A stretch of 64,000 bases of DNA from Enhygromyxa salina (lineage in GTDB: Bacteria; Myxococcota_A; Polyangia; Nannocystales; Nannocystaceae), in assembly GCF_002994615.1 (NCBI RefSeq), contig NZ_PVNK01000170.1:1-64000 (forward strand). Reading direction: 5' to 3'. Shown in pieces: positions 29,160 through 37,436 of the stretch; position 1 is the first letter of the stretch, and each line of letters opens with the position of its first letter. The position numbers and the translations under genes were made by a program. The notes under the pieces are model-generated. The model worked only from the letters and a program-made list of their open reading frames with translations. It was not told the origin of the DNA and ran no database searches.

Positions 29160-30872
29160 TTGCAAGAGCTCAAGATGCAGCATCGGGTCGCGCTGGCCGT
29201 GATCATCTCGGTCCTGATCCTGGTTGGCTACAACTACCTGTTCCCCCCGCCCGAGCCGAGCGAAGCCGAGCTCGCGGGTGAGACCGCGGGCGAGGTCGAG
29301 ACCGGGGGCGAGGTCGCCGAGTCGGATCAGGGGCCCAAGGGCTCGGTCGAGAAGATCGACCAGGTCGAGCCCGCGCAGGCGCCGACGCCGGCCGGGCCCG
29401 TCGTCGACACCGTCGAGCATCGCCTCGTCAACGAGCTCCTCGCGATCTCCGTCGACAACCTCCCGGGCGGGCTGATCACCGGCGTCGAGCCGCTCGCGGA
29501 TCAATTCCACGACGAGGCCGCCGACGCGGGCATCGACTTCTTGTTCCTCGGTTACGCGGGCGCGCGCACCCTCGAGCTCAGCTTCGTCGCGAGCGAGAGC
29601 GACTTCGCGTGGTCGCGGATCCCCGGCCAGGTCCGGGCCAAAGATGATCGCAGCATCGAGATCGCGCGCCGCCAGGGCGACGTCGAGGTCATCGAGACCC
29701 TGACCCTGCTCGACGGCTACGAGGCCCGCTACGAGGTCGTGGTTGCCAACCACGGCGTCGGCGAGCAGCGCCACCGGGTCGAGCTGGCCACGCGCATGGG
29801 CATGTCGGCCGAGCAGAGCCGCTACGACATCCACCGCGCGCTGTGCCGCGCGCCCGAGGACATGGAAGACTTCGACTTCGACGACGTCGAGGACGAAGAC
29901 GAGACCATCAAGGGCGGCCTCGACTGGTGGGCGCTCGACAGCAAGTACTTCGTCCAGGCGCTGATCCCCGCCGAGCGCCTCTCGGGCTGCGTCGTGACCA
30001 GCGACGAGGCCGGGACCGCGATGATCAACACCGGCGTCGGGCGCGAGGTCACGCTCGGGCCCGGCGAGCAAAAGCGCTACGTGTTCGGGCTCTTCGTCGG
30101 CGCCAAGGTCGACTCGATGCTCCAGGCCTTCCCGGCCAGCGACAGCCTCTCGGCCCTGCCCGAGGTCGACCTGACCGAGACCGTCGACTGGGGCTGGTTC
30201 GGCAAGCTGTCGAAGTTCATCGGCACGATGATGCTCTCGCTGCTGCGCTGGTTCTACTCGCTGACCGGCATCTGGGGCGTGGCGATCATCATGCTCACGG
30301 TCGTCATCAAGGCCACGCTGCTGCCGCTGACGATCAAGCAGTACTCCTCCATGCGCAAGATGAAGGAGCTCCAGCCCGAGATGGAGAAGCTGCGCGAGAA
30401 GTACGGCGACGACAAGGCCAAGCAGCAGCAGGAGATGCAGGCCCTGTTCCAGCGGACCGGCGTCAACCCGCTGGCCGGCTGCATGCCGATGGTCCTGCAG
30501 TTCCCGGTCTGGATCGCGCTGTACGCGATGCTCGGGGCGGTCGTCGACCTCTACCACGAGACCTTCTTGTGGCTCCCGGATCTGACCCAGCCGGACCCCT
30601 ACTACATCCTCCCGATCGCCATGGGCGGCCTGATGTTCCTGCAGACCCGCATGAACCCGACCGCGGGCGACGCGGCCCAGGCCAAGATGATGCAGTGGAT
30701 GATGCCCGGCATCTTCGTGGTGATGATGCTGTTTTTGCCCTCGGGGCTCGGCATCTACATCTTCGCCAACATCGTGCTGTCGCTGATCCAGAGCTTCATC
30801 CAGCTGCGGATCAAGGCCAAGGACGCGCCCGAGGCCGCGGACGGCGGCGCGAAGGGCAAGAAGAGCAAGTAG
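29160..30872 (+). CDS. yidC: Membrane protein insertase YidC
   Basis: Inner-membrane insertase/chaperone for Sec-dependent and independent membrane proteins. It has 570 aa: N-terminal anchor (VALAVIISVLILVGYNYLF), a large periplasmic beta-domain, then the conserved five-helix core with WGVAIIMLTVVIKATLLPLT, a charged coiled hairpin (MRKMKELQPEMEKLREKYG) and NPLAGCMPMVLQFPVWIALY. The C-terminus is Lys-rich. TTG at 29160 is chosen because AAAGGA lies seven bases upstream; ATG at 29175 (MQHRVALAV) is a close alternative and would match many homologues. An acidic Glu/Gly linker follows the anchor. Confidence 0.94.
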   Translation: MQELKMQHRVALAVIISVLILVGYNYLFPPPEPSEAELAGETAGEVETGGEVAESDQGPKGSVEKIDQVEPAQAPTPAGPVVDTVEHRLVNELLAISVDNLPGGLITGVEPLADQFHDEAADAGIDFLFLGYAGARTLELSFVASESDFAWSRIPGQVRAKDDRSIEIARRQGDVEVIETLTLLDGYEARYEVVVANHGVGEQRHRVELATRMGMSAEQSRYDIHRALCRAPEDMEDFDFDDVEDEDETIKGGLDWWALDSKYFVQALIPAERLSGCVVTSDEAGTAMINTGVGREVTLGPGEQKRYVFGLFVGAKVDSMLQAFPASDSLSALPEVDLTETVDWGWFGKLSKFIGTMMLSLLRWFYSLTGIWGVAIIMLTVVIKATLLPLTIKQYSSMRKMKELQPEMEKLREKYGDDKAKQQQEMQALFQRTGVNPLAGCMPMVLQFPVWIALYAMLGAVVDLYHETFLWLPDLTQPDPYYILPIAMGGLMFLQTRMNPTAGDAAQAKMMQWMMPGIFVVMMLFLPSGLGIYIFANIVLSLIQSFIQLRIKAKDAPEAADGGAKGKKSK

Positions 30873-30947
30873 TGAGCGCGCCCGTGGGTCCGGCTCTTCC
30901 ATCGGCCGGCTTCACGCACTAGAGTTGCCCACCCCAGGGAGCCTGAC

Positions 30948-31451
30948 GTGTCCGAAGAAGCTAACAGCCGCAAGGAAGACGACCTCGACCAACGCATCAC
31001 CGAGGCGGTGCCGGTCGTCCGCTCCTTTCTCGAGACCGTGCTCGGTCTGCTCGGTGTCGAGGTCGAGGTCGACATCGACGTCGAAGAAGACGGACTCCAC
31101 TGTGACCTCAACACCAGCGAAGAAGAGGGCGGCCTGCTGATCGGTCGCCACGGCGCGACCCTCGACGCGCTCCAGTATCTGACCTTGCGGGTGTTGCAGG
31201 CCGAGGGGCTCGGGCGCATGCGCATCACCCTCGACGTCGGCGGCTACCGAGACCGACGTGAGAGGGTCTTGCGCGAGCTCGCCCAGAGCGTGGCCAAGAA
31301 GGTGACCGACAGCGGTCGGCCCTACCACTTCGAGCCGATGAGCGCGATGGAGCGCCGGGTCGTGCACATGGCGATGGCCGAGCTCGACGGCCTCCGGACC
31401 GAGTCCGAGGGCGAGGGTCGCCGCCGGCACGTGGTCGTGTTTCGCGACTAG
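30948..31451 (+). CDS. Jag/KhpB-type KH-R3H RNA-binding protein
   Basis: Predicted cytoplasmic single-strand RNA-binding protein of the Jag/KhpB family that accompanies yidC in many bacteria. The KH domain shows GLLIGRHGATLDALQYL in the middle, and the R3H domain shows RPYHFEPMSAMERRVVHMAMAEL near the end. It is 167 aa and lacks the extra N-terminal Jag-N domain. GTG at 30948 is used. It lies 75 bp after yidC and 33 bp before mnmE, consistent with one operon. Confidence 0.9.
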   Translation: MSEEANSRKEDDLDQRITEAVPVVRSFLETVLGLLGVEVEVDIDVEEDGLHCDLNTSEEEGGLLIGRHGATLDALQYLTLRVLQAEGLGRMRITLDVGGYRDRRERVLRELAQSVAKKVTDSGRPYHFEPMSAMERRVVHMAMAELDGLRTESEGEGRRRHVVVFRD

Positions 31452-31484
31452 CACCTCCGGGGCGCTCGAGGACTTCGGGACCCG

Positions 31485-32810
31485 GTGTCCGAGCACAGCA
31501 CGATCGTCGGGGTCGCAACCGGGACCCCGGACGGCGGCGTTGCGGTCGTGCGCCTGAGCGGGCCGCGGGCCGGGGCGATCGCGGGCGCCGTGATCGAGGG
31601 CCGGCTCCCGCCGCCGCGGACCCTGGCCCTGCGTCCGCTCGTCAGCCTCGAGCAGGCGCTGGTCGTCGTGATGCCCGGGCCGCGCTCGTTCACCGGTGAG
31701 GACGTCGTCGAGCTCCACGTCCACGCGGGCGCCCTCAACGTCGCGCAGGTCGTCGACGCGGTCCTCGGCGCGGGCGCGGTCGCGGCCGCGCCCGGCGAGT
31801 TCACCCGCCGCGCGTTCGACAACCGTCGCCTGAGCCTCGATCAGGCCGAGGGCATCGCCGCGGTCATCGGCGCCCAGACCCAAGCCGCCCTCGATCAGGC
31901 CCGGCGCCTCGTCGCGGGGGAGCTCGGTCGCGAGGTCGAGGCCGTGCGCGACCGAGTCGCGCGCCTCCGGATCGAGATCGAGGCCAACCTCGACTTCCCC
32001 GAGGACGTCGACGCCCGCGATGAGGCTCGCTTCGTGACCACGGCCGCGGCCCTCGGCGCCGAGGTCGAGCGCTGGCTCGCGGGCTTCGAGCGCGGCCGCC
32101 GGGCGCGGACCCGCGCCCGGGTCGTGATCGCGGGGCCGCCCAACGCGGGCAAGAGCGCCCTGTTCAACGCGCTGCTCGGGCGCCGCCGGGCGCTGGTCTC
32201 GGCTCGAGCCGGGACGACCCGCGACTACGTCGAGGCCGAGCTCAGCCTCGGCGGTCGCGAGCTGATCCTGGTCGACACCGCCGGCCTCCGCGCGAGCACG
32301 GACGCGATCGAGGTCGCCGGCGTCGAGCTCGGGCGCGAGCAGATCGCGGGCGCCGACGTGATCGTGTGGGTCGAGGGCGCCGATCAGCCGGTCCACGCGG
32401 CGGCGCCCGAGGCTGAGCTCAGCGGGGCTCGAGGCGCGGCCGTGATCCGGGTTGAGAACAAGCTCGACCTCGGGCGCCGCCGCCCGAGCTGGATCGGTGT
32501 CCGCGCGGCGCCTGCCGACACCGAGCCCGTCGAGCTCAGCTTGCTGCGTGACGCGCTCGCCGAGGCCGTCGCGCTCGGGGGGGATCAGTGGATCGGGCTG
32601 GCCCGCCACCGCGACCGCGCGCGCGAGGCCGCGGACGCGCTAGTCGAGGCCCACGGGCAGCTGCGAGACGGTGTCGGGCTCGAGCTCGTCGCGCTCTCGC
32701 TGGCCGTGGCCGAGCGCAACCTCGGCGAGATCACCGGGCGGACGGGCCTCGGCCCGGTCGGCGAGGAGGTCCTCCACGCGATCTTCTCGCGCTTTTGCAT
32801 CGGCAAGTAG
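31485..32810 (+). CDS. mnmE: tRNA uridine-5-carboxymethylaminomethyl modification GTPase MnmE
   Basis: With MnmG it installs the cmnm5 group on U34 of certain tRNAs. The N-terminal folate-binding domain contains GVAVVRLSGP, PRSFTGEDVVELHVHAG and PGEFTRRAF. The embedded G domain has Walker A GPPNAGKSALFNALLG, the DTAG motif and NKLD. The protein ends FCIGK, the invariant MnmE C-terminus carrying the catalytic cysteine. Length 441 aa. GTG at 31485 is chosen since it keeps the DTI-like N-terminal strand (HSTIVGVAT). It converges with the next gene, only 3 bp between the stop codons. Confidence 0.95.
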   Translation: MSEHSTIVGVATGTPDGGVAVVRLSGPRAGAIAGAVIEGRLPPPRTLALRPLVSLEQALVVVMPGPRSFTGEDVVELHVHAGALNVAQVVDAVLGAGAVAAAPGEFTRRAFDNRRLSLDQAEGIAAVIGAQTQAALDQARRLVAGELGREVEAVRDRVARLRIEIEANLDFPEDVDARDEARFVTTAAALGAEVERWLAGFERGRRARTRARVVIAGPPNAGKSALFNALLGRRRALVSARAGTTRDYVEAELSLGGRELILVDTAGLRASTDAIEVAGVELGREQIAGADVIVWVEGADQPVHAAAPEAELSGARGAAVIRVENKLDLGRRRPSWIGVRAAPADTEPVELSLLRDALAEAVALGGDQWIGLARHRDRAREAADALVEAHGQLRDGVGLELVALSLAVAERNLGEITGRTGLGPVGEEVLHAIFSRFCIGK

Positions 32811-32813
32811 CCG

Positions 32814-33800
32814 CTACTCGTCGGGCTCGGGCTCGGGCTTGGCCTCGGGCTTGGGCTTGGCCTCGGGCTTGGGCGCTTCGGCTTCGGGCTCGGGCTTGGC
32901 CTCGGGCTTGGGCTTGGGCTTCTCGACGTCGGGCTTGGGCTCGGGCTCGGCAGCCTCGACGGGGATCGCCTCGTCGGCCTCGGCCTCGGGCTCTTCGGCT
33001 TCGGGCTCGGGCTCGGGCTTGGGCTCGGGCTTGGGCTTCTTCTTCTCGATCACCGGGTTGCTGCCGTCGGGCATCAGCTCCGGGGCCTCGAGCGAGACCG
33101 GCTTCTTCACGAAGGGGGTCAGCGGGGGCGGGTCACCGGCGTCGGGCACCCGAATGGCGGCGGTCTGACGCTGCTCGAAGAACCCGATGTAGTCGGTCAC
33201 GACCCGGCCGCGCTCGGTGATCAGGCGAAAGCCGATGATGTCGAGGCTGTCCTTGGAGGTGTACGAGCACCACACGGGCTCGGCGCCCGAGGACGCGAGC
33301 ATCTGCCAGCCGGGCTGCAGGGGGGTGCAGGTGAAGCTGGCCTTGGCCGAGAAGCGCGAGGTGGCGGTGCGGAACGCGGCGAGGAACTCGAGCCCGAGCG
33401 GATCGTCTTTGGTCACGATCGGGCGGGCCCGCAGCTCGCGACGGTCGGGGACCCCCCAGCGCGCGTTCTCGGACAGCAGCAGCTGCATCCGCGCCGGGTC
33501 GTCCTTGGCCGCCGCGATCAGCAACTCGACGATCATGGTCTTGGCCTGGAAGGGCAGCATCCAGGTGTCGAGCTCGTCGACCTTGCGAGGTGAGCGCTCG
33601 GCGTAGCTCTCGAGCAGGCTGCCGTCGGGGCCCACGCCCTCGGCCGTCGCGGGGGGCAGGGTCCCCGAGGGCTGATGGGTCGGCAGCGGGGGATCGACCC
33701 AGACCTCCGGCCGCGGCGGATGGCGGGCGTCGCAGCCGGCCAGCGCGAGCGCGAGCAGGGCCGAAGACGCGAGTACGCAGGTCAACCGCTGACTTGACAT
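32814..33800 (-). CDS. Hypothetical lipoprotein with Pro-Lys-Glu repeat tail
   Basis: Predicted lipoprotein of 328 aa, family not recognised. The signal peptide MSSQRLTCVLASSALLALALAGC has a strong lipobox (LAGC). A globular part of about 220 residues follows. The last 90 residues are low-complexity PEPKPEAKPE/PEAEAP repeats, likely an extended spacer in the periplasm or surface layer. The encoding DNA is a GGGCTCGGGCTTGGCC-type minisatellite (32820-33040), prone to length change. Its stop is 3 bp from that of mnmE, so transcripts converge with no room for a terminator. Confidence 0.7.
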   Translation of the reverse strand: MSSQRLTCVLASSALLALALAGCDARHPPRPEVWVDPPLPTHQPSGTLPPATAEGVGPDGSLLESYAERSPRKVDELDTWMLPFQAKTMIVELLIAAAKDDPARMQLLLSENARWGVPDRRELRARPIVTKDDPLGLEFLAAFRTATSRFSAKASFTCTPLQPGWQMLASSGAEPVWCSYTSKDSLDIIGFRLITERGRVVTDYIGFFEQRQTAAIRVPDAGDPPPLTPFVKKPVSLEAPELMPDGSNPVIEKKKPKPEPKPEPEPEAEEPEAEADEAIPVEAAEPEPKPDVEKPKPKPEAKPEPEAEAPKPEAKPKPEAKPEPEPDE

Positions 33801-33833
33801 GGCTCGTGTGTAAACGCCTGGCCCTGCGTTGTC

Positions 33834-33876
33834 TAGCAGCCCGAGGCGACACGACGCATTGCACCCCGGGCTGCTA
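33834..33876. mobile_element. Family B MITE remnant, copy 2
   Basis: 43-bp deletion derivative of the MITE. It has the left end TAGCAGCCCG, then AGGCGACACGACGCATTGCACCCCGGGCTGCTA, the same right end as the other copies. On the minus strand its terminal TAG (33874-33876) is the stop codon of the FAD oxidoreductase gene. Confidence 0.75.
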
Positions 33877-34998
33877 GCCGAGACTCGCGGCCAGCTCTCG
33901 CGCGAGGGCGAGGCTGGCGGTGAGCCCCGGTGACTCGATCCCGAGCAGATGCCAGCAGCCGCGCGGGTGCTCGACGACCTCGAAATCGGCCATCGGGGCC
34001 CCCGGACCGACGAGCTTGGGCCGGATCCCGCAGGTGTCGTAGACCAGATCCTCGGGGGCGCAGGGGCCGAGCAAGCGTCGCGCGGCGGCGAGGAACTCGG
34101 CGTGCTTGCGCTGACCTCGCGCGGGTGAGAAGTCCTCGGGGTCGTCGACCCAGTCGAGATCGGGGCCGAGTCGACAGCCGCCGTCGAGCTCGAGGGTCAG
34201 GTGGACGCCGAGCGAGGGGCTGCCGGGCAGCGCGAGCGGGTAGAGCAGCCGCCGCCAGGGCGCGGGGCGACGGAGGCGAAAATAGTCGCCGCGGGCCAGG
34301 AACAGCTCACGGTCCACACCCACGAGCCGCGCGACGGTCGTGGCGCCGAGGCCCGCGGCGTTGATCACCCGCTCGGCGACCACGGTCCCGCGCGGCGTCG
34401 TCAGGCGAAAGCCGCCCCCGCGCGAGCCCGGCCCGAGCTCGATCGCCGTGACCGCCGCGCCAAATACGAAGCTCACGCCTTGTTCCTCGGCCGCGATCAG
34501 CAGTGAGCGGACGAGGCCGTGAGCGTCGACGATGCCCGAGCGCGGGGACCAGCAAGCCGCGCGCACGGTGTCGGGCAGCGCGGGCTCGAGCGCGCGCGCG
34601 CGGGCCAGACTCACGCGCTCGAGCGCCGCCCCGCTCGCCCGGGCGTTGTCGACGAGCGCGTCGAGCTGGGCGTCTTGCCCGGCGTGCTGGGTCACGACCA
34701 ATTTTCCGGTCTGACGGTGGCCGACTCCGCGGGCCGTGACCCAGTCCCACACGAGCTGGTTGCCGGCCACGCAGGTCCGGGCCTTGCGCGAGCCCGGCGG
34801 ATAGTAGAGCCCGCCGTGCACCACCTGGCTGTTGCGACTGCTGACCCCGGTGCCCTCGCGCCCGGCCGCCTCGAGCACGAGCACCCTCCCGGCCGAGGAC
34901 GGCCCCGAAGAGGGCCCTGCCGGTCGGCTCAGGGCCTGCGCGATGGCGCATCCGAGGACCCCCGCCCCAAGGATCGCGAGCTCACAGTGAGCGTCCAT
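33874..34998 (-). CDS. FAD-dependent oxidoreductase, L-2-hydroxyglutarate dehydrogenase-like
   Basis: Predicted flavoenzyme of the DAO superfamily, 374 aa. The N-terminal Rossmann motif is AILGAGVLGCAIAQALS. The stretch SSRNSQVVHGGLYYPPGSRKA matches the FAD-contacting signature of L-2-hydroxyglutarate dehydrogenases, where the usual form is SHNSGVIHAGIYY. Near the C-terminus GIRPKLVGPG and the final HLLGIESPGLTASLALA fit the same group. It probably oxidises L-2-hydroxyglutarate or a related 2-hydroxy acid, passing electrons to quinone. A Pro/Ser-rich insert (PAGPSSGPSSAG) follows the first helix. The TAG stop belongs to a MITE remnant, so the C-terminus may have been trimmed. Confidence 0.83.
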   Translation of the reverse strand: MDAHCELAILGAGVLGCAIAQALSRPAGPSSGPSSAGRVLVLEAAGREGTGVSSRNSQVVHGGLYYPPGSRKARTCVAGNQLVWDWVTARGVGHRQTGKLVVTQHAGQDAQLDALVDNARASGAALERVSLARARALEPALPDTVRAACWSPRSGIVDAHGLVRSLLIAAEEQGVSFVFGAAVTAIELGPGSRGGGFRLTTPRGTVVAERVINAAGLGATTVARLVGVDRELFLARGDYFRLRRPAPWRRLLYPLALPGSPSLGVHLTLELDGGCRLGPDLDWVDDPEDFSPARGQRKHAEFLAAARRLLGPCAPEDLVYDTCGIRPKLVGPGAPMADFEVVEHPRGCWHLLGIESPGLTASLALARELAASLG

Positions 34999-35048
34999 CT
35001 CGACCGAGTATGGACCGGATTAGCTCGGTCAGGTACGGTCGACGCCGC

Positions 35049-35525
35049 ATGGCCTTCGAGTACAAGCCGGGCATCTACAAGACCACCAAGTTCCTCCCTG
35101 GTCACGAGTCGGAGCTCGAGCCGGGTCAGCTCGTGCTGATCCGGACCGACGGCGAGTTCGCCCCCGCCTCCGTGCTCAAGCCAGTGTCGAACAACAACAA
35201 CCAGTGGCAGTTCCAGATGCCGGGTATCAAGATCCCCGGCAACTCGCTGAACTGGGGCGACACGCTGATCAAGCTGCCGCACGAGGGCTTTTATCGGCTC
35301 CTCAAAGAGAAGACCTTCGACGGCGGCGGACGCTGGCTGGTCAACGCGATCGTGCAGCTCGGCTACACGCGCCTCGGCGAGCCGATCTTGTTCATCGCCC
35401 AGCGCCGCAACCCGCTCGCAACCAACGACCTGTTCTTCTCGGACAAGGGCGTCAAGGTCGAGCTCGACGGCATCGACGAGATGATCGAGCCCCTCGCCTG
35501 GTACCAAGAACCGGCGAAGTCCTAG
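35049..35525 (+). CDS. Hypothetical protein, 158 aa
   Basis: Soluble protein with no recognised domain, predicted cytoplasmic (no signal peptide or membrane segment). It begins MAFEYKPGIYKTTKFLPGHE and has balanced composition with ordered-looking beta-rich segments (GQLVLIRTDGEF, QWQFQMPGIKIPG, GEPILFIAQRR). The moderate composition and good codon structure against flanking repeats suggest a real conserved gene. ATG at 35049 is preferred over 35010 because the latter runs back toward the divergent FAD gene. It ends next to a large inverted repeat region. Confidence 0.65.
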   Translation: MAFEYKPGIYKTTKFLPGHESELEPGQLVLIRTDGEFAPASVLKPVSNNNNQWQFQMPGIKIPGNSLNWGDTLIKLPHEGFYRLLKEKTFDGGGRWLVNAIVQLGYTRLGEPILFIAQRRNPLATNDLFFSDKGVKVELDGIDEMIEPLAWYQEPAKS

Positions 35526-35536
35526 AGGAGGGGTTT

Positions 35537-35669
35537 TAGAGACCCCCCTGGGCGTTCGAGACTCTGCCACGCACTGCCGCTGCGCGGCAGGTCGCTCGGT
35601 CGCTGCGCTCCCTCGCTCGGTGGGCTGGTATGAGCTTCGCAATGGCCTCCGTGGCCCCCTAGAAGGGGG
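35537..35669 (+). repeat. Family A gene-end repeat, copy 5
   Basis: Starts with TAG at 35537, 11 nt after the stop of the preceding gene. It continues through C6-TGGG, GAGACTCTGCCACGCAC, the TGCCGC/GCGGCA stem and the conserved GGGCTGGTATGAGCTTCGC block. It ends in a CCCCC-TAGAA-GGGGG hairpin at 35654-35668. It forms an inverted pair with copy 6. Confidence 0.87.
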
Positions 35670-35955
35670 CTTGTTCTCTCGCGTGCACTGGCCTGCTTGG
35701 TGCGGGTGACTTCCCGGGCCAAGTAGGCCTGTGCACACGAGAGAACGAGCCCGAGAAGACCGCTCGTGCACTGTGGGCATGAGTCCCGGTTGCTCTGCAC
35801 GCGTGGCCCGGGAATCGTCTCCGCACCAAGCGGCCCAGTGCACACGAGAGCATGAGCCCGAGAAGACCGCTCGTGGGCATGGGTCCCCGTTGCCCTGCAC
35901 GCGTTGGCCCGGGAATCGTCTCCGAACCAAGCGGCCCAGTGCACACGAGAGAACG
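35670..35955. repeat. Nested direct and inverted repeats between family A copies
   Basis: The 286-bp interior of the inverted pair is itself repetitive. A unit of roughly 100-107 bp beginning GAGCCCGAGAAGACCGCTCG occurs at 35747 and 35854. It contains GCACGCG(T)TGGCCCGGGAATCGTCTCC and CCAAGCGGCCCAGTGCACACGAGAG. A reverse copy of its distal part (CTCGCGTGCACTGGCCTGCTTGGTGCGG) lies at about 35678-35705. No coding region is credible here. Confidence 0.85.
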
Positions 35956-36090
35956 AGCCCCCTTCTAGGGGGCCACGGAGGCCGTCGCAGGGCACATACC
36001 AGCCCACCGAGCGAGGGAGCGCAGCGACCGAGCGACCTGCCGCGCAGCGGCAGTGCGTGGCAGAGTCGCAAACGCCCAGGGGGGTCCCTA
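35956..36090 (-). repeat. Family A gene-end repeat, copy 6
   Basis: Minus-strand copy, starting at the TAG stop of the outer-membrane protein gene (36088-36090). It is the mirror of copy 5, including GACCCCCCTGGGCG, GACTCTGCCACGCAC, the TGCCGC/GCGGCA stem and the terminal CCCCC/GGGGG hairpin at 35957-35972. Confidence 0.87.
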
Positions 36091-37239
36091 AAGATCCGGT
36101 CGGAGCCGAAGGCCGATGTTGAGGCTCAAGATGGTGTCGAGCTTGCTGCGCTCGGCGCCGGTGACCTGCTGGGCGAAGCCGAGGCCAACGTCGACGCCGA
36201 CGCCGCCGAGCTTGGCGGGCCGGATGAAGCCGAGGCCGGCGCTGACGTAGCCGCGGTCGTCTTCGCTGCCGCGCCCGCGGGAGTCCCACCAGCCGCCGAG
36301 GCGGATCGGGACGGGGCCGGCGACGAACTCGCCGCCCGCGTTGACGGTGACCCGGGTCCACTTGTTTTGGGTGTCCCAGTACGAGGTGAAGTCGTAGGTC
36401 GCGTCGATGTTGAGGCTGAAGTTGGGGTTGCGCAGGGGGAAGACCGCGAGGCCGTGGCCGAGGCTGCGCTGGTAGTCGGACACGCGGCTGACGTTCTCGT
36501 CGTTGAAGCGCGGGTCGTCGTCGACCTCGAGCCCGGTGATCTCGCTGACCGGGTCATCGGTCCGCGCCGGCGGGTTGGGCCCGACGATGTTGTAGCCAAC
36601 CACGGCGATCTTGGCCCAGTCGACGAAGTTGAGGGCGATCGACGCGTCGAGCCCAAACGCGTTGTGCTTGGGCATGTAGTCGAGCGCCACGCCCTCCGTG
36701 TCGAGGTAGCGCAAGCTGACGTACTGCCACTTGGGTTTGACGCCGATGAACAGCCAGTTCTTGATCGCGGTCACGCTCAAGACGCCCGACACCTCGTGCC
36801 CGAAATTCACCAGCTCGAGGGACTCGCGCTCGCCAGTGATGTCGTCGTAGCGGATCTGCGGGGTCCCACGCATGAACACGTAGCCCAAGGCCAGGGCGAG
36901 CCGCGGGCTGTTGAGCGAGTCGCTGATGAACACGCCGAGCCCGTGGGTCCGGGTCTGGAGGTTGAACTGATAGATCGGCTCGATCTCGAACTGCTGCGAG
37001 TAGCTCAGACCTGCGGGGTTGATGATCGCGGCGTCGGTCCCGGTCGAGGAGCCGCGCGTGGCGTTGCCCATCGAGAGGTTGCGCGTCCCGTCGACGCCGG
37101 GGCTGGCCTCGGCGACGCTCGAAAACGCCACACAAGCCAGAGCTGCGAGGCCGAAGGCGGCCAATTTGCCTCCTAGCCCCCTGAACGTGGGGGACTTTGG
37201 CGCCGCAGCCGTCGGCGGACTCGGGTCGGGGTGACGCAT
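36088..37239 (-). CDS. Predicted outer-membrane beta-barrel protein
   Basis: Exported protein of about 383 aa. A long N-terminal region leads to a hydrophobic signal segment (LAAFGLAALACVAFSSVAEA) with a likely cleavage after AEA. The mature start (GVDGTRNLSMGNATRGSSTGTDAAIINPAGLSY) resembles FadL/PorV-type barrels, in which an early NPAG motif is common. The rest alternates amphipathic beta strands with polar turns (GYVFMRGTPQIRY, WLFIGVKPKWQYVSLRYL, GLGFAQQVTGAE). Ligand unknown; hydrophobic compound uptake would be the family-based guess. ATG at 37239 or 37254 is possible; neither has a good ribosome-binding site. Confidence 0.72.
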   Translation of the reverse strand: MRHPDPSPPTAAAPKSPTFRGLGGKLAAFGLAALACVAFSSVAEASPGVDGTRNLSMGNATRGSSTGTDAAIINPAGLSYSQQFEIEPIYQFNLQTRTHGLGVFISDSLNSPRLALALGYVFMRGTPQIRYDDITGERESLELVNFGHEVSGVLSVTAIKNWLFIGVKPKWQYVSLRYLDTEGVALDYMPKHNAFGLDASIALNFVDWAKIAVVGYNIVGPNPPARTDDPVSEITGLEVDDDPRFNDENVSRVSDYQRSLGHGLAVFPLRNPNFSLNIDATYDFTSYWDTQNKWTRVTVNAGGEFVAGPVPIRLGGWWDSRGRGSEDDRGYVSAGLGFIRPAKLGGVGVDVGLGFAQQVTGAERSKLDTILSLNIGLRLRPDL

Positions 37240-37436
37240 ATTGGAGGGCAGCATACGGGCGCGGTGGATCCGTGCAAAAAAACCCCCAGCCGCGGACCTC
37301 GGTCGAGCAAATCGGGCGCGGATCGTTGATCTGCGGCCGCGCGCGCGCGCAGCCCCCAGCGCGTTGACATGCTGACACGCGCATTTTCGCCGCATCGCAG
37401 GTGCCGCCGGCCCGCTCGCTTTGCTAACGTCGTCTC

